Notes: a model not told the origin generated them from the sequence alone. Counted from the first letter of the stretch, positions 7,151-16,642 are shown. The stretch: 64,000 nt of DNA from Pectobacterium aquaticum (GCF_003382565.3 NZ_CP086253.1:3224001-3288000); one strand, 5' to 3'. Translations and numbers: made by a program.

Positions 7151-8929
7151 TCAGTGCGCAGAACAAGCCTCAGTGCTGGTGGCTGCAAGATCCTCTCCGG
7201 CGAGCTGCAATTGATACATTTGATAATAACGCCCCTGCTGTTGCAGCAGTTGCTCATGCGTTCCCCGCTCAACGGTTTGCCCATGATGGAGCACCATAAT
7301 CGTGTCAGCCTCAACGATAGTGGAAAGCCGATGGGCGATAATAATCAAGGTTGTCTGTTCCCTGATAATGCGCAGCGCCTTTTGCACCGCCTGCTCCGTA
7401 CCTGAGTCAATATTAGCCGTCGCTTCATCGAGAATCAGGATTTTAGGCGTTTGCACCAGTACCCGCGCAATCGCCAACAGCTGCTTTTGTCCGGTAGACA
7501 GGTTATTCCCCTGCTCGCCAATGCGCGTATGCAATCCTTCAGGAAAAGCCCGAACCAGTTCAGCAAGCTGAACTACTTCCAGCACGCGCCAGACGGCCTC
7601 TTCGCTGATATCACGCCCCAGCGTTACATTCACAAACATGGATTCCGCCAGCACAACTGGATCCTGTTGCACCATTGCCACATTTTGGCGCAACACCGCA
7701 TGGGAGAGCGTCGACAGCGGGCGGCCATCCAGCCGAATCTCACCCTCATCCGGCGCGTAATACCCCATAAGCAAACTGGCTAGCGTACTTTTCCCACTAC
7801 CGGTATGTCCGACCAGCGCGACGAATCCGCGCTCTGGTATCGTCAGAGAAATATTCTGTAGCACGCGTTTTTCTGTGCCATATGAGAAAGAAACCTCGTC
7901 AATATCGACGCGCCCAGTCGCCAGAGGACGCTCATCATCACCGTAGCTCTGCTTTTTGCCATCCATCAATTCAAAGATGCGTTCACCAGCGACGACTGCC
8001 TGCTGCAACATGGACTGCTGGGTCGTCAGTTCAATCAGCGGTTCATTCAGACGGCCCAAATAGTTGATAAACGCGTACAAGACTCCAACGCCCACCGACC
8101 CAATTGAGCTGAAACCAAATTGGATTAACAAACCACACAGCACCATCGCAGCAAACAGGCTCAGCAGCGGCCGCAACAGGAAACCTTCCAGACGCAAGGC
8201 CTTCATCCGCGCTTCATAATGTTCATAACTGGCTGCGCCCAGTTTCTTGCCAAAGCGAGCCTGCTGACGAAACTGCTGAATAACGCCCATGCCATTAATT
8301 ACTTCATTGAAACCATCATTAATGTCGGCCAGATAGCTCCGCACCTTGCGCACAATCGGCGTACTAAAACGATGGTACAGCACCATGACCGTCGCAACCG
8401 CAGGGAAAATCATCAACGCAACCAGCGCCATCTGCCAGTTCAGACTGAACATCGCCACCAGCATGGCACCCACCAGCGCCGCACTGCGTAATACCGTTGA
8501 CACCACCATGACGTACAGATCTTTAACCACCTCAGTATCATTGGTGACGCGTGAAATCAGTTGCCCAACAGGTTGTGTATCAAATGTACTCAGTGGCTGG
8601 CGCAACGCCGCGTCCATCACATCAATACGCAGTTGCTGAACAACACCGACCGCGACTCGGTTAAACAGCAGCGTCTGAAAATAGTGCAGCGAGGCCGCCA
8701 GAATTTGCAGCAGGATATAGGCCATTGCCAAGCCAGCCGCAATCGCCAGCGGAAACTGGCCTTTTGCCACCAGATCGTCAATAAAATAGCTTACCAACAC
8801 GGGGCCTGAGACTTCAGCGATTGCGGCAATCCACAGCATCAGGACCCCCTGTAACAGCGGTTTCCGCCAGGGTGAACCATAGGCTAGCAGACGTTTCAGG
8901 GTTGGCCAAAACTGTTGAGGTCTATTCAT
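7151..8929 (-). CDS. mdlB: ABC half-exporter MdlB, multidrug-like
   Basis: The start at 8929 (MNRPQQFWPTLKRLLAYGSPWRK) matches the MdlB N-terminus; an upstream in-frame extension overlaps mdlA and is unlikely. The 592-residue protein has six membrane helices (about 25-310), then a nucleotide-binding domain with Walker A GHTGSGKST, signature LSTGQKQ and Walker B ILILDEAT, i.e. with the catalytic Glu. It pairs with MdlA as a heterodimeric exporter of uncertain substrate in the inner membrane. The gene overlaps mdlA by eight bases, so the two are translationally coupled. Confidence 0.95.
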   Translation of the reverse strand: MNRPQQFWPTLKRLLAYGSPWRKPLLQGVLMLWIAAIAEVSGPVLVSYFIDDLVAKGQFPLAIAAGLAMAYILLQILAASLHYFQTLLFNRVAVGVVQQLRIDVMDAALRQPLSTFDTQPVGQLISRVTNDTEVVKDLYVMVVSTVLRSAALVGAMLVAMFSLNWQMALVALMIFPAVATVMVLYHRFSTPIVRKVRSYLADINDGFNEVINGMGVIQQFRQQARFGKKLGAASYEHYEARMKALRLEGFLLRPLLSLFAAMVLCGLLIQFGFSSIGSVGVGVLYAFINYLGRLNEPLIELTTQQSMLQQAVVAGERIFELMDGKKQSYGDDERPLATGRVDIDEVSFSYGTEKRVLQNISLTIPERGFVALVGHTGSGKSTLASLLMGYYAPDEGEIRLDGRPLSTLSHAVLRQNVAMVQQDPVVLAESMFVNVTLGRDISEEAVWRVLEVVQLAELVRAFPEGLHTRIGEQGNNLSTGQKQLLAIARVLVQTPKILILDEATANIDSGTEQAVQKALRIIREQTTLIIIAHRLSTIVEADTIMVLHHGQTVERGTHEQLLQQQGRYYQMYQLQLAGEDLAATSTEACSAH

Positions 8930-10691
8930 TTTTCGATCCTTCCAACTGCGGCACATCATCCAGCGCCGCCTCCAACTGTTGATAACGGTACATATCCCGA
9001 TACCAGCCAGGTTGTGCCGCCAGCGTTCGGTGTGTGCCACGCTGCACCGTTTGTCCTTGCTGCAACACCACGATTTCATTCGCTTCGGTTAGGGCTGACA
9101 GGCGATGTGCGCTGATGATCAGCGTCCGTTTTTCGCCCCACGTTTTGAGATTCTGCAAAATCTGGTGCTCCGTTCGCCCATCAACCGCAGACAGCGCATC
9201 GTCCAGCACCAGAATTTCAGCATCCAGCAGTAAAGCTCGGGCAATCGCGATCCGCTGTTTTTGACCGCCTGATAACATTACGCCGCGCTCTCCAACTTCA
9301 GTCTGGTAACGCTGAGGCAAACGCAGAATGTCGTCATGAACGCTGGCAAGCCGCGCCGCCTGTTCAATCTGTTGTTGGGTAGCATCAGGCCGACCCAGTG
9401 CGATGTTTCGTGCCACCGTATCGGAAAACAAAAAGGGCATTTGCCCCACAACGGCAAAACGGCTCCGAAGTTCATCCAACCGAATCGCGCTCAATGAACG
9501 ATCGTGATAACGAATCTCTCCCGACTGAGCATCGAAATGACGCAATATCAACGCCAGCAGCGTACTTTTACCCGATCCTGTCGGCCCACATAGCCCCAGC
9601 ATATTGCCCGGCGCCAGCGTAAACTGAATATGTTGTAAAGCATCACGAGTAGTATCTGGGTAGCGAAACGCGGAGATATTCACGTCCAGCACGCCCCGCT
9701 CGGCAGGCAAGGATTCCTCACCGTCTTTCACCACGAGATCTTCCGCGAGCAGCTGTCGAATACGGCTATATGCCGCGCTACCACGCTCAACAATATTAAA
9801 CATCCAGGCCAGCGCCAACATCGGCCAGATCATTAACCCCAGATACATGACGAAGCTGGTCAACAAGCCTAACGTCAGCGAACCGTTAATCACCATCCAA
9901 CTGCCGCCGCCAATCGCCAGCAAATTCGACAGCCCAACGGCAATATAAATGGTGGGATCGAAGCGGGCATCAACGCGAGCGACGTGCATGTTTTTAGCCC
10001 CCGCATCCGCCGCAACCTGTGCAAAACGCGCGGACTGATAGTTTTCCAATCCGAAGGCTTTAATCATCCGAATGCTGGTCAAACCTTCCTGCGCCTGATC
10101 GTTAAGTGAGGAAAACGCCGCCTGTGCGGATTTAAAGCGGTTATGCAGTTGGGTGCCGTAGCGTTTGATGAAAATCGCCATGATCGGCATCGGAAGCAGC
10201 GCTAGCAGGGTCAGTTCCCAACTAATTTGAGTACACATGACAACCAGCACGGCGCAACCCATCACCATTGAATCGACCAGCGTCAACACACCTTCTCCGG
10301 CGGCAAAGACCACGCGATCGACATCGTTAGTCGCTCGCGCCATCAGATCGCCGGTTCGGTGACGTTGGTAAAATGCCGGATGCTGGCGACTCAGTTGGCG
10401 GTAAAAATCCTCTCGTAGCTCAACCGCCAACTGGTATGACGCACCAAACAGGAACACGCGCCACACATAGCGCAGCAGATAGACCATGACGGCAGTCAGC
10501 AGCATCACGCCAATCCACTTCATCATTTCGGTCATCGACATGCCGTGCTGCGTCACACCATCGACAATTACGCCGACCAGTTTAGGGGGCAGCAATTGCA
10601 GAATAGCAATTGCAATCAATAGCGTAATAGCACCCAGATAACGCCGCCATTCGCGGCGAAAATACCAACTCAGTTGAGCAAACAGTCTCAC
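8922..10691 (-). CDS. mdlA: ABC half-exporter MdlA, multidrug-like
   Basis: This 589-residue half-transporter starts MRLFAQLSWYFRREWRRYLG with six membrane helices followed by an ATPase domain: Walker A GPTGSGKST, signature LSGGQKQRIAIAR and Walker B ILVLDDAL. The residue after the Walker B Asp is Asp rather than the catalytic Glu, so one of the two ATP sites in the MdlA-MdlB heterodimer is likely degenerate, as in many heterodimeric exporters. First gene of the mdlAB operon, 78 bases from the divergently unrelated but co-directional decR gene's end. Confidence 0.95.
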   Translation of the reverse strand: MRLFAQLSWYFRREWRRYLGAITLLIAIAILQLLPPKLVGVIVDGVTQHGMSMTEMMKWIGVMLLTAVMVYLLRYVWRVFLFGASYQLAVELREDFYRQLSRQHPAFYQRHRTGDLMARATNDVDRVVFAAGEGVLTLVDSMVMGCAVLVVMCTQISWELTLLALLPMPIMAIFIKRYGTQLHNRFKSAQAAFSSLNDQAQEGLTSIRMIKAFGLENYQSARFAQVAADAGAKNMHVARVDARFDPTIYIAVGLSNLLAIGGGSWMVINGSLTLGLLTSFVMYLGLMIWPMLALAWMFNIVERGSAAYSRIRQLLAEDLVVKDGEESLPAERGVLDVNISAFRYPDTTRDALQHIQFTLAPGNMLGLCGPTGSGKSTLLALILRHFDAQSGEIRYHDRSLSAIRLDELRSRFAVVGQMPFLFSDTVARNIALGRPDATQQQIEQAARLASVHDDILRLPQRYQTEVGERGVMLSGGQKQRIAIARALLLDAEILVLDDALSAVDGRTEHQILQNLKTWGEKRTLIISAHRLSALTEANEIVVLQQGQTVQRGTHRTLAAQPGWYRDMYRYQQLEAALDDVPQLEGSKNE

Positions 10692-10769
10692 GCGGTTTTC
10701 ATTCCAATAGCCAGACGGGTCATGACAGACTCAGAAAGGTGATTATACAAAAGACGGATGGATGATGAA

Positions 10770-11231
10770 TCACAGGGATAAGGGCAATGCCGTGGTATGT
10801 TTGATTCGTTCCATAGCAAAGCTAGATGTTACATCGACCAGTCCGGGAATACCATTCACCAGCCGCTTATAGAAATCATCATAGCTTTTCATATCAGCAA
10901 CCTGAACCTGCATCAGGTAGTCGTACTCACCAGCCATGCGATAGAAAGCTAGCACCTCCGGCATGTCAGACACTACGCGGGTGAAAGTCTGATACCAGTC
11001 GCGGTTGTGCTGTTGCGTCTTCAATAAGACAAACGCCGTCAGCCCTAACCCTAGGCGTTCATTATCCAACAGCGCCACCCGAGCCCGGATGATCCCTTCC
11101 TCTTCCAGACGCTTTAGTCGTTTCCAGCATGGTGTAGATGTCAGATTAACCGCCTCGGCCAGCGTCTGTAGTGAAAGCGTGCAATCCTGTTGCAACATAT
11201 TCAGCAATGTGCGATCAATTTTATCTAACAT
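10770..11231 (-). CDS. decR: Lrp/AsnC-type regulator DecR/CcdR (cysteine-responsive)
   Basis: The start at 11231 gives a 153-residue protein (MLDKIDRTLLNMLQQDCTLSLQ) with the N-terminal helix-turn-helix (LAEAVNLTSTPCWKRLKRLEEEGII) and the C-terminal RAM sensor domain (EYDYLMQVQVADMKSYDDFY); E. coli DecR has 152. A much longer in-frame extension lacks family similarity. DecR (YbaO) activates cysteine detoxification in E. coli, and its Pantoea orthologue CcdR controls the adjacent desulfhydrase gene ccdA. The divergent arrangement with ccdA here supports that role. Confidence 0.9.
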   Translation of the reverse strand: MLDKIDRTLLNMLQQDCTLSLQTLAEAVNLTSTPCWKRLKRLEEEGIIRARVALLDNERLGLGLTAFVLLKTQQHNRDWYQTFTRVVSDMPEVLAFYRMAGEYDYLMQVQVADMKSYDDFYKRLVNGIPGLVDVTSSFAMERIKHTTALPLSL

Positions 11232-11496
11232 AGTTTTACCCAATATAGCGCTGCCGATAGAAAAATTTCCCCACTCTCTCCCATTCAGAGAGAAAAGTAA
11301 TGTTCTTCCCGTTAAAAATTGCGGTGATCGCATTATTGGCACCATCGGCATAGCGATAACCTTACCAACCTTCGTTGCACAAGCCTCGCCGTTGCCATAA
11401 TTTTCAAGATAGTGACTTGCCATTCACCTTGGTAGAAAAATAATCCACATATGAATAATAAAAGGGTAAATAATTCCCTTAAATTAGCCAAAAGGA

Positions 11497-11519
11497 GATA
11501 AAAAGATAACCTTTTTATC
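11497..11519. promoter_or_regulatory. Inverted repeat, possible DecR/CcdR operator
   Basis: GATAAAAAG (11497-11505) and CTTTTTATC (11511-11519) are exact inverted 9-mers five bases apart, 49 bases before the ccdA start and in the shared decR-ccdA control region. AT-rich palindromes of this kind suit an Lrp-family dimer. Binding is inferred. The rest of the 337-base divergent region shows no gene. Confidence 0.55.
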
Positions 11520-11568
11520 CTAAAAACTCGTTACTCTATTCACATCACTGTCTAACCGAGTTTTTATC

Positions 11569-12645
11569 ATGACCAATACCTGGGTTAAAAATGCCATCAG
11601 CGCTATCGAAGCAGATTTTCAGCGTTCGGCTGATACGCATCTCATCCGACTGACCCTCCCAGATTATCCGGGTATCTATTTTTACCTCAAAGATGAAAGC
11701 ACACATCCCAGCGGCAGTCTGAAGCATCGTCTGGCACGTTCTTTGTTTCTCTACGGACTGTGCAACGGTTGGATTAAAGAAGGCACGCCGATTATTGAAG
11801 CGTCATCCGGCAGCACGGCCGTGTCAGAAGCCTATTTTGCACGTTTGCTTGGCCTGCCGTTTATCGCCGTCATGCCTTCCTGCACCGCAAAAAGAAAAAT
11901 CGAGCAAATCGCTTTCTATGGCGGGCGCTGCCATTTTGTCGAACAGGCGGGACAAATCTATGCTACATCCGAGCAGCTCGCACAAGAGATGAACGGCCAT
12001 TATATGGATCAGTTCACCTACGCTGAACGCGCCACCGACTGGCGTGGCAACAACAATATTGCCGATAGTATTTACCGCCAAATGGCACGTGAACCGCATA
12101 CCGTGCCGGATTACATCGTGATGAGTGCAGGAACTGGCGGTACGTCAGCCACACTCGGACGCTACATTCGCTATCAGGGGCTGGATACGCAACTGGTCGT
12201 CGTCGATCCAGAAAACTCCGTCTTCTACGACTGTTACCAACATCGGGATCGCTCTATCACTGGCCCATGCGGTAGTCGGATAGAAGGTATTGGTCGCCCG
12301 CGTGCCGAACCTTCTTTTATTCCTGACGTCATTGATAGCATGATCAAAGTACCGGATGCCGCCAGCATAGCAACGCTGTACTGGCTGGAAAGCGTGTTAG
12401 GCCGCAAAGCAGGCGCGTCTACCGGCACCAACGTCTGGGGAATGCTGCAACTGGCCAAAGAGATGGTGAACCGAGGCCAAAAAGGTGCGCTCGTGACTCT
12501 GCTCTGCGACAGCGGCGAACGCTATCTGGACACCTACTACAACAGCAGTTGGGTAGAAAAACATATCGGCGATATAATTCCTTATCTCAATGAGCTAAAC
12601 AATCCAGAGATATATCAGCTTTCGCCAGAATCCAGCTTGACGTGA
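11569..12645 (+). CDS. ccdA: PLP-dependent cysteine desulfhydrase (CcdA-like)
   Basis: The 358-residue protein belongs to the fold-type II PLP family of cysteine synthases. The PLP lysine is Lys52 in HPSGSLKHR, the substrate loop is EASSGSTAVSEA, and the phosphate loop is GTGGTSATLGRY. It lacks the canonical cysteine synthase TSGNTG motif, and its placement divergent to an Lrp-type DecR/CcdR gene matches the inducible cysteine desulfhydrase described in Pantoea. It would degrade excess cysteine to pyruvate, ammonia and sulfide. Assignment as desulfhydrase rather than synthase rests on context and family resemblance. Confidence 0.75.
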   Translation: MTNTWVKNAISAIEADFQRSADTHLIRLTLPDYPGIYFYLKDESTHPSGSLKHRLARSLFLYGLCNGWIKEGTPIIEASSGSTAVSEAYFARLLGLPFIAVMPSCTAKRKIEQIAFYGGRCHFVEQAGQIYATSEQLAQEMNGHYMDQFTYAERATDWRGNNNIADSIYRQMAREPHTVPDYIVMSAGTGGTSATLGRYIRYQGLDTQLVVVDPENSVFYDCYQHRDRSITGPCGSRIEGIGRPRAEPSFIPDVIDSMIKVPDAASIATLYWLESVLGRKAGASTGTNVWGMLQLAKEMVNRGQKGALVTLLCDSGERYLDTYYNSSWVEKHIGDIIPYLNELNNPEIYQLSPESSLT

Positions 12646-12659
12646 CGACAGCCAAGCTA

Positions 12660-12743
12660 TTTTTCAGGTAACTGGTTTTTTCAAATAACGTGTTTTTCAG
12701 ATAGCGTGTTTTTTCAGATAACATAGCTTTTCAGGTAAAATAG
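12660..12743. repeat. Five imperfect tandem repeats of about 17 bp before queC
   Basis: A degenerate unit, roughly TTTTTCAGATAACGTG, recurs at 12660, 12676, 12693, 12709 and 12727 with a period of 16-18 bases. It fills the gap between ccdA and queC and ends about 65 bases before the queC start. No protein-coding sense is seen. Confidence 0.85.
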
Positions 12744-12807
12744 TGACTTTACACCGCCGTGCGTTGCAGACGTATTGCGGTTAACGTCGCGTTAAGGTGA
12801 ATGAAGA

Positions 12808-13503
12808 ATGAAGCGTGCTGTTGTCGTTTTTAGCGGTGGACAAGATTCCACGACCTGCCTGATTCAGGCCCTGCAAGATTATGATGACGTCCACTGCATC
12901 ACCTTCGATTATGGGCAACGCCACCGCGCGGAAATCGATGTCGCTCGGGAACTCAGCCAGAAACTGGGGGCAACGGCGCATAAGGTTCTGGACGCCGGTT
13001 TGCTCAACGAACTCGCCACCAGCAGTCTGACGCGCGACAGTATCCCTGTTCCCGATTACGACGCCAATGCACAAGGCATCCCCAACACCTTTGTTCCAGG
13101 AAGAAACATTCTTTTCCTGACGCTCGCCGCAATCTACGCCTATCAGGTTGGTGCAGAAGCCGTCATTACCGGCGTATGTGAGACCGATTTTTCCGGTTAC
13201 CCAGATTGTCGCGATGAATTCGTCAAGGCACTGAATCAGGCTATTGTTTTAGGTATTGCCCGCGATATCCGTTTTGAAACTCCGCTGATGTGGCTTAATA
13301 AGGCAGAAACCTGGGCGCTGGCGGATTATTACCAGCAACTCGATACCGTTCGTTACCACACGCTAACCTGCTATAACGGCATCAAGGGTGATGGGTGTGG
13401 TCAGTGTGCCGCCTGCCATTTACGAGCAAACGGGCTTGCGCAGTATCAACATGATTCCGTGGCTGTCATGGCATCGCTGAAGCAGAAAGCAGGATTACGC
13501 TGA
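12808..13503 (+). CDS. queC: 7-cyano-7-deazaguanine synthase QueC
   Basis: The 231-residue protein converts 7-carboxy-7-deazaguanine to preQ0 with ATP and ammonia in the queuosine pathway. The PP-loop ATP motif VVFSGGQDSTTCL is at residues 6-18, and the C-terminal zinc site has four cysteines in CYNGIKGDGCGQCAACHLR. Two later queuosine genes, tgt and queA, are also in this window. Length matches E. coli QueC. Confidence 0.97.
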   Translation: MKRAVVVFSGGQDSTTCLIQALQDYDDVHCITFDYGQRHRAEIDVARELSQKLGATAHKVLDAGLLNELATSSLTRDSIPVPDYDANAQGIPNTFVPGRNILFLTLAAIYAYQVGAEAVITGVCETDFSGYPDCRDEFVKALNQAIVLGIARDIRFETPLMWLNKAETWALADYYQQLDTVRYHTLTCYNGIKGDGCGQCAACHLRANGLAQYQHDSVAVMASLKQKAGLR

Positions 13504-13551
13504 TATTTCACGCCACCATTCAGAAACCGACACGCAGAAACATCACACAAT

Positions 13552-13594
13552 CTAAAAATAGCAGGCCACGCCTTACAGGTAGTGGCCTGTTGCT
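13552..13594 (-). terminator. Terminator between convergent queC and fadM
   Basis: The stem GCAGGCCAC / GTGGCCTG around a 12-base loop is followed on the minus strand by CTATTTTTAG, suiting fadM. On the plus strand it may also end queC. Confidence 0.75.
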
Positions 13595-13599
13595 TCATA

Positions 13600-13998
13600 T
13601 TAACGGCGAATCTCGTTTAGGTGTTCCAGCAACTCTCCCTCCAGCGGCAGTGATTTTTGCGTCGATAAATCGATGCAGACAAACGTCAGCGTGGCATCCG
13701 CCACATCGCTTTCATCAGACACTCGGGTTATCTTCTGACTGATCACGCCACTTTTCGTATTCATCTGTAGTAGCTCGCTATCAATACGCAGCACGTCACC
13801 GAGAACGGCAGGCTTGCGATAGTTGATATTGATGTTCACCACGACAAAAGCGATATTGTTGCTATGCATCCAGCCAAAAGCAGGTAACGTTTCAAGCCAC
13901 TGCCAACGCGCCTCTTCCAGAAACTCCAGATAGCGCGCGTTATTCACGTGCTGATAAACATCAATGTGATAGCCACGAACGGTAATGAAAGTCTGCAT
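13600..13998 (-). CDS. fadM: Long-chain acyl-CoA thioesterase FadM
   Basis: The 132-residue single-hotdog protein has the 4-hydroxybenzoyl-CoA thioesterase motif near its N-terminus (GYHIDVYQHVNNARYLEFLEEAR). FadM (YbaW) hydrolyses long-chain acyl-CoAs, notably poorly oxidised dienoyl intermediates. It is 105 bases downstream of the ComEA-like gene's end on the same strand. Length equals E. coli FadM (132). Confidence 0.93.
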   Translation of the reverse strand: MQTFITVRGYHIDVYQHVNNARYLEFLEEARWQWLETLPAFGWMHSNNIAFVVVNININYRKPAVLGDVLRIDSELLQMNTKSGVISQKITRVSDESDVADATLTFVCIDLSTQKSLPLEGELLEHLNEIRR

Positions 13999-14103
13999 AG
14001 CAGTGATACTCCTGTGACAACACCAATAACTGGTATGACCTGATAATTAGCCTAGCAGAGGTTCGCAGCCCAGAGGAAGTGCACGACTGGGCTGCGACTG
14101 ATA

Positions 14104-14469
14104 TCACAGTTTCAAACGAGAGAGATTTCGTTCAACCAACGCAGCCCCAATTCCCGGGACCTCAGTTAATTGATCGATCTGGGTAAAAGGACCATTTTGC
14201 TCACGATAGTTAACGATCGCTTCCGCCTTTTTAAGGCCGACACCGTTCATTATTTCCGCCAAATCAGCAGCGGTTGCTGCATTAATGCTTACCTTGTCCT
14301 CGTCACCATCAGGAAGCGTTGCTTTTTCCGCTTTCTGATCTGCTGGCGCAGGCTTCACCACTGTCGCCGTACTGTCGGCGGCTTTAGGTGCCGCCTGACC
14401 CAACAATGGCAACCCAGACAAACTCATCCCAATGATTAAGCACAGTGCTTTTATTCCTGATTTTTTCAT
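14104..14469 (-). CDS. ybaV: ComEA-like helix-hairpin-helix protein YbaV
   Basis: The 121-residue precursor has a signal peptide ending LLGQAAP, an Ala/Lys-rich linker, then a C-terminal helix-hairpin-helix pair: INAATAADLAEIMNGVGLKKAEAIVNYREQ and the second hairpin VPGIGAALVERNL. This is the periplasmic DNA-binding domain of ComEA, but without the membrane-anchored architecture of naturally competent Gram-positives. Function in enterobacteria is not well established; a role in DNA uptake or binding is inferred. Confidence 0.88.
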   Translation of the reverse strand: MKKSGIKALCLIIGMSLSGLPLLGQAAPKAADSTATVVKPAPADQKAEKATLPDGDEDKVSINAATAADLAEIMNGVGLKKAEAIVNYREQNGPFTQIDQLTEVPGIGAALVERNLSRLKL

Positions 14470-14550
14470 GCTGTTTCCTCCTTGTGTGTGACAGCACGGC
14501 TACCTTGCCGCAGACCCATCAACACCGCAAACAGCAGAATTTAAATGTGG

Positions 14551-14574
14551 AAAAGGCCGCGAAAGCGGCCTTTT
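14551..14574 (-). terminator. Intrinsic terminator after ppiD
   Basis: AAAAGGCCGC-GAAA/TTTC-GCGGCCTTTT is a compact tetraloop hairpin with flanking A and T runs, so it can work in both directions. On the minus strand it follows ppiD by about 34 bases. Confidence 0.85.
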
Positions 14575-14607
14575 GTTGTTGCAACGATTTGCAAATTTTT
14601 GCGGAGC

Positions 14608-16488
14608 TTATTGCTGTTCTTGCGCCGCATTGCCCATCTTGATTTTCGCTTCACTACGCAAGCTGAACAGCAGAGAATCAAACAGCGCGCCCAGAGAACC
14701 TTGCTGAACCTGGCTGGCAAACTGTGTTTTCTGCTCATCGTTTAGCTGATGTGGTGTCACACTATCCAGCGCAACCAGCACGACATTACCGGCCTGATCC
14801 TGAGTAATCGCATAAGATGGCTTATCCTTTTCTGGATGCGGCATAGCAAAAATTGCTTCGGCCGTTGCATCACCCTGAGAGATAGAAGACATCGTTTTTG
14901 CTTCACCAAAGCTCAGACCTGCCGCTTTAAGCGCATCATCTTTACCTTGCTTCAGCTCAGCCAGCATTTTTTCAGCGTCTACTCGAGTCTGCTGTTCAGC
15001 CTTCTGACGTTTCAGCGTCTCTACGATCTCAGTACGAACCTGATCCAGAGGGCGAGTACTTTCAGGCTTGTGCTCAGTGATACGCAGAACGAAAGCACGA
15101 TCGCCGTCGACGTTAATCACATCGGAGTTGTTGCCCGCAGCACCGTTTTCGCCCAACAGCGCGCCGCTAAAGATAGCCTGCGTTACTGGCTGGAAGTTCA
15201 GCGCAGCAGGAACTTTCTCACGCGTAAACCAGTCGGTCTGCGTGGCTTTCACGCCAGCCGCTTCTTCTGCTGAAGCCAGAGATTCGTTGTCATTGCTGGC
15301 CGCTTCGCTGACTTTTTGTTGCAGCGCATAGTAACCATCCTGCGCTTTCTCGTGCTTCACTTTCTCAGCGATCGCGGCACGCACTTCGCTCAGCGGTTTG
15401 ACCTGCTGCGGCTGAACATCATCCAGACGCACAATCAGATAGCCAACAGAAGATTTAATCGCTTCGGAAACCTGACCTTTCTCCGTCAGTTTTGCCTGCT
15501 TCAGCTCATCAATCATGCTGTTTTCGTCCATCCATCCCAGATCGCCACCGTTGCGGCGCGAGATAACGTCCGTTGATTTTTCTTTCGCCAGCGTAGCGAA
15601 ATCACCACCTTGCTTCAGCGCATCCAGAACAGACGCTGCATCGGCCTCATTCTTCACCTGAATAACGCTGAATCTTTTGCGCTCAGGTTGGGAATAGTCG
15701 CTCTTGTTCTGTTCGTAGAAATCGTTGATGGCAGCATCGTCTACTTTCACGCCGTCCATGATGCTTGCCGCATCCAGCGTGATATAGCTGACTTTGAATT
15801 CTTCTGGTGCGATGAAATTCCCTTTGTTTTGATCGTAATAACTCTGGACTTCATCGTCAGCAACCGTCTGGGCTTTCGCCTTGGCAGCAATATCAATGGT
15901 TGCGACACGGACAACGCGATCTTGTGCAGCCAGTTTCACCAGGTTATCGATCTCCTGCGGCAGCAGGAATGCTGTATTGCCAAAGCCGCGAATCAACTGC
16001 TGTGAAGTCAGTTGTTTACGCAGCATCTGAGCATACATATCCGGTGTGACGCCAAGGCGACGAACCTGATCCAGATACTTTTCATTATCAAAACGGTTGT
16101 TGGTCTGAAACGCGGGAACGTCAAAGATCGCCTGTTTGATTTGCTCATCACTGATGTTCAGTCCCAGCTTGTTGGCATACTGGTCCAGCAAGGTTTCATC
16201 AATGAGTTGGGAGAGTGCCTGCCTACGTAATTGCTGCATGTAACCGTCATTACTCGCCAGAAGAGAGAAATTCTCCCCCAAGGCTTCCTGTTGACGACTG
16301 CGTTCGTTCTGTACCGCCTGCTCAAGCTGTGCGCGGGTAATATCCTGCCCGTTCACCTTTGCAGCGTAATCTCCTGAACCACCAATAAGATAATCACCAA
16401 CGCCAGTTAGAACGAATGATGCGATGATCAAAGCAAGAATAATTTTGAGCACGACGTTATTCGCGGCCGTACGTAAATTGTCCATCAT
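14608..16488 (-). CDS. ppiD: Periplasmic folding chaperone PpiD
   Basis: The start at 16488 (MMDNLRTAANNVVLKIIL) is the family start; a longer frame is open upstream. The 626-residue protein has one N-terminal membrane anchor (about residues 14-36), a SurA-like chaperone domain, a parvulin-like domain around residues 265-355 (FATLAKEKSTDVISRRNGGDLGWM), and a C-terminal chaperone part. PpiD is tethered at the SecYEG translocon and assists folding of newly exported proteins. Here it lies downstream of lon and hupB, as in E. coli. Confidence 0.95.
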   Translation of the reverse strand: MMDNLRTAANNVVLKIILALIIASFVLTGVGDYLIGGSGDYAAKVNGQDITRAQLEQAVQNERSRQQEALGENFSLLASNDGYMQQLRRQALSQLIDETLLDQYANKLGLNISDEQIKQAIFDVPAFQTNNRFDNEKYLDQVRRLGVTPDMYAQMLRKQLTSQQLIRGFGNTAFLLPQEIDNLVKLAAQDRVVRVATIDIAAKAKAQTVADDEVQSYYDQNKGNFIAPEEFKVSYITLDAASIMDGVKVDDAAINDFYEQNKSDYSQPERKRFSVIQVKNEADAASVLDALKQGGDFATLAKEKSTDVISRRNGGDLGWMDENSMIDELKQAKLTEKGQVSEAIKSSVGYLIVRLDDVQPQQVKPLSEVRAAIAEKVKHEKAQDGYYALQQKVSEAASNDNESLASAEEAAGVKATQTDWFTREKVPAALNFQPVTQAIFSGALLGENGAAGNNSDVINVDGDRAFVLRITEHKPESTRPLDQVRTEIVETLKRQKAEQQTRVDAEKMLAELKQGKDDALKAAGLSFGEAKTMSSISQGDATAEAIFAMPHPEKDKPSYAITQDQAGNVVLVALDSVTPHQLNDEQKTQFASQVQQGSLGALFDSLLFSLRSEAKIKMGNAAQEQQ

Positions 16489-16642
16489 AATGTGACAACA
16501 CTCCGCTGTAGAATGGATAAAACTCCCTGCGCTGGCCGGAGCCATGCATCCTTGCGATTGCTATAGCCCAATACAAGGCTAGGGCGCACTTAAGCTTATT
16601 GCCCGCCACGTTCTGCCATGTGTCGGGTATGTAAAATCCTAT

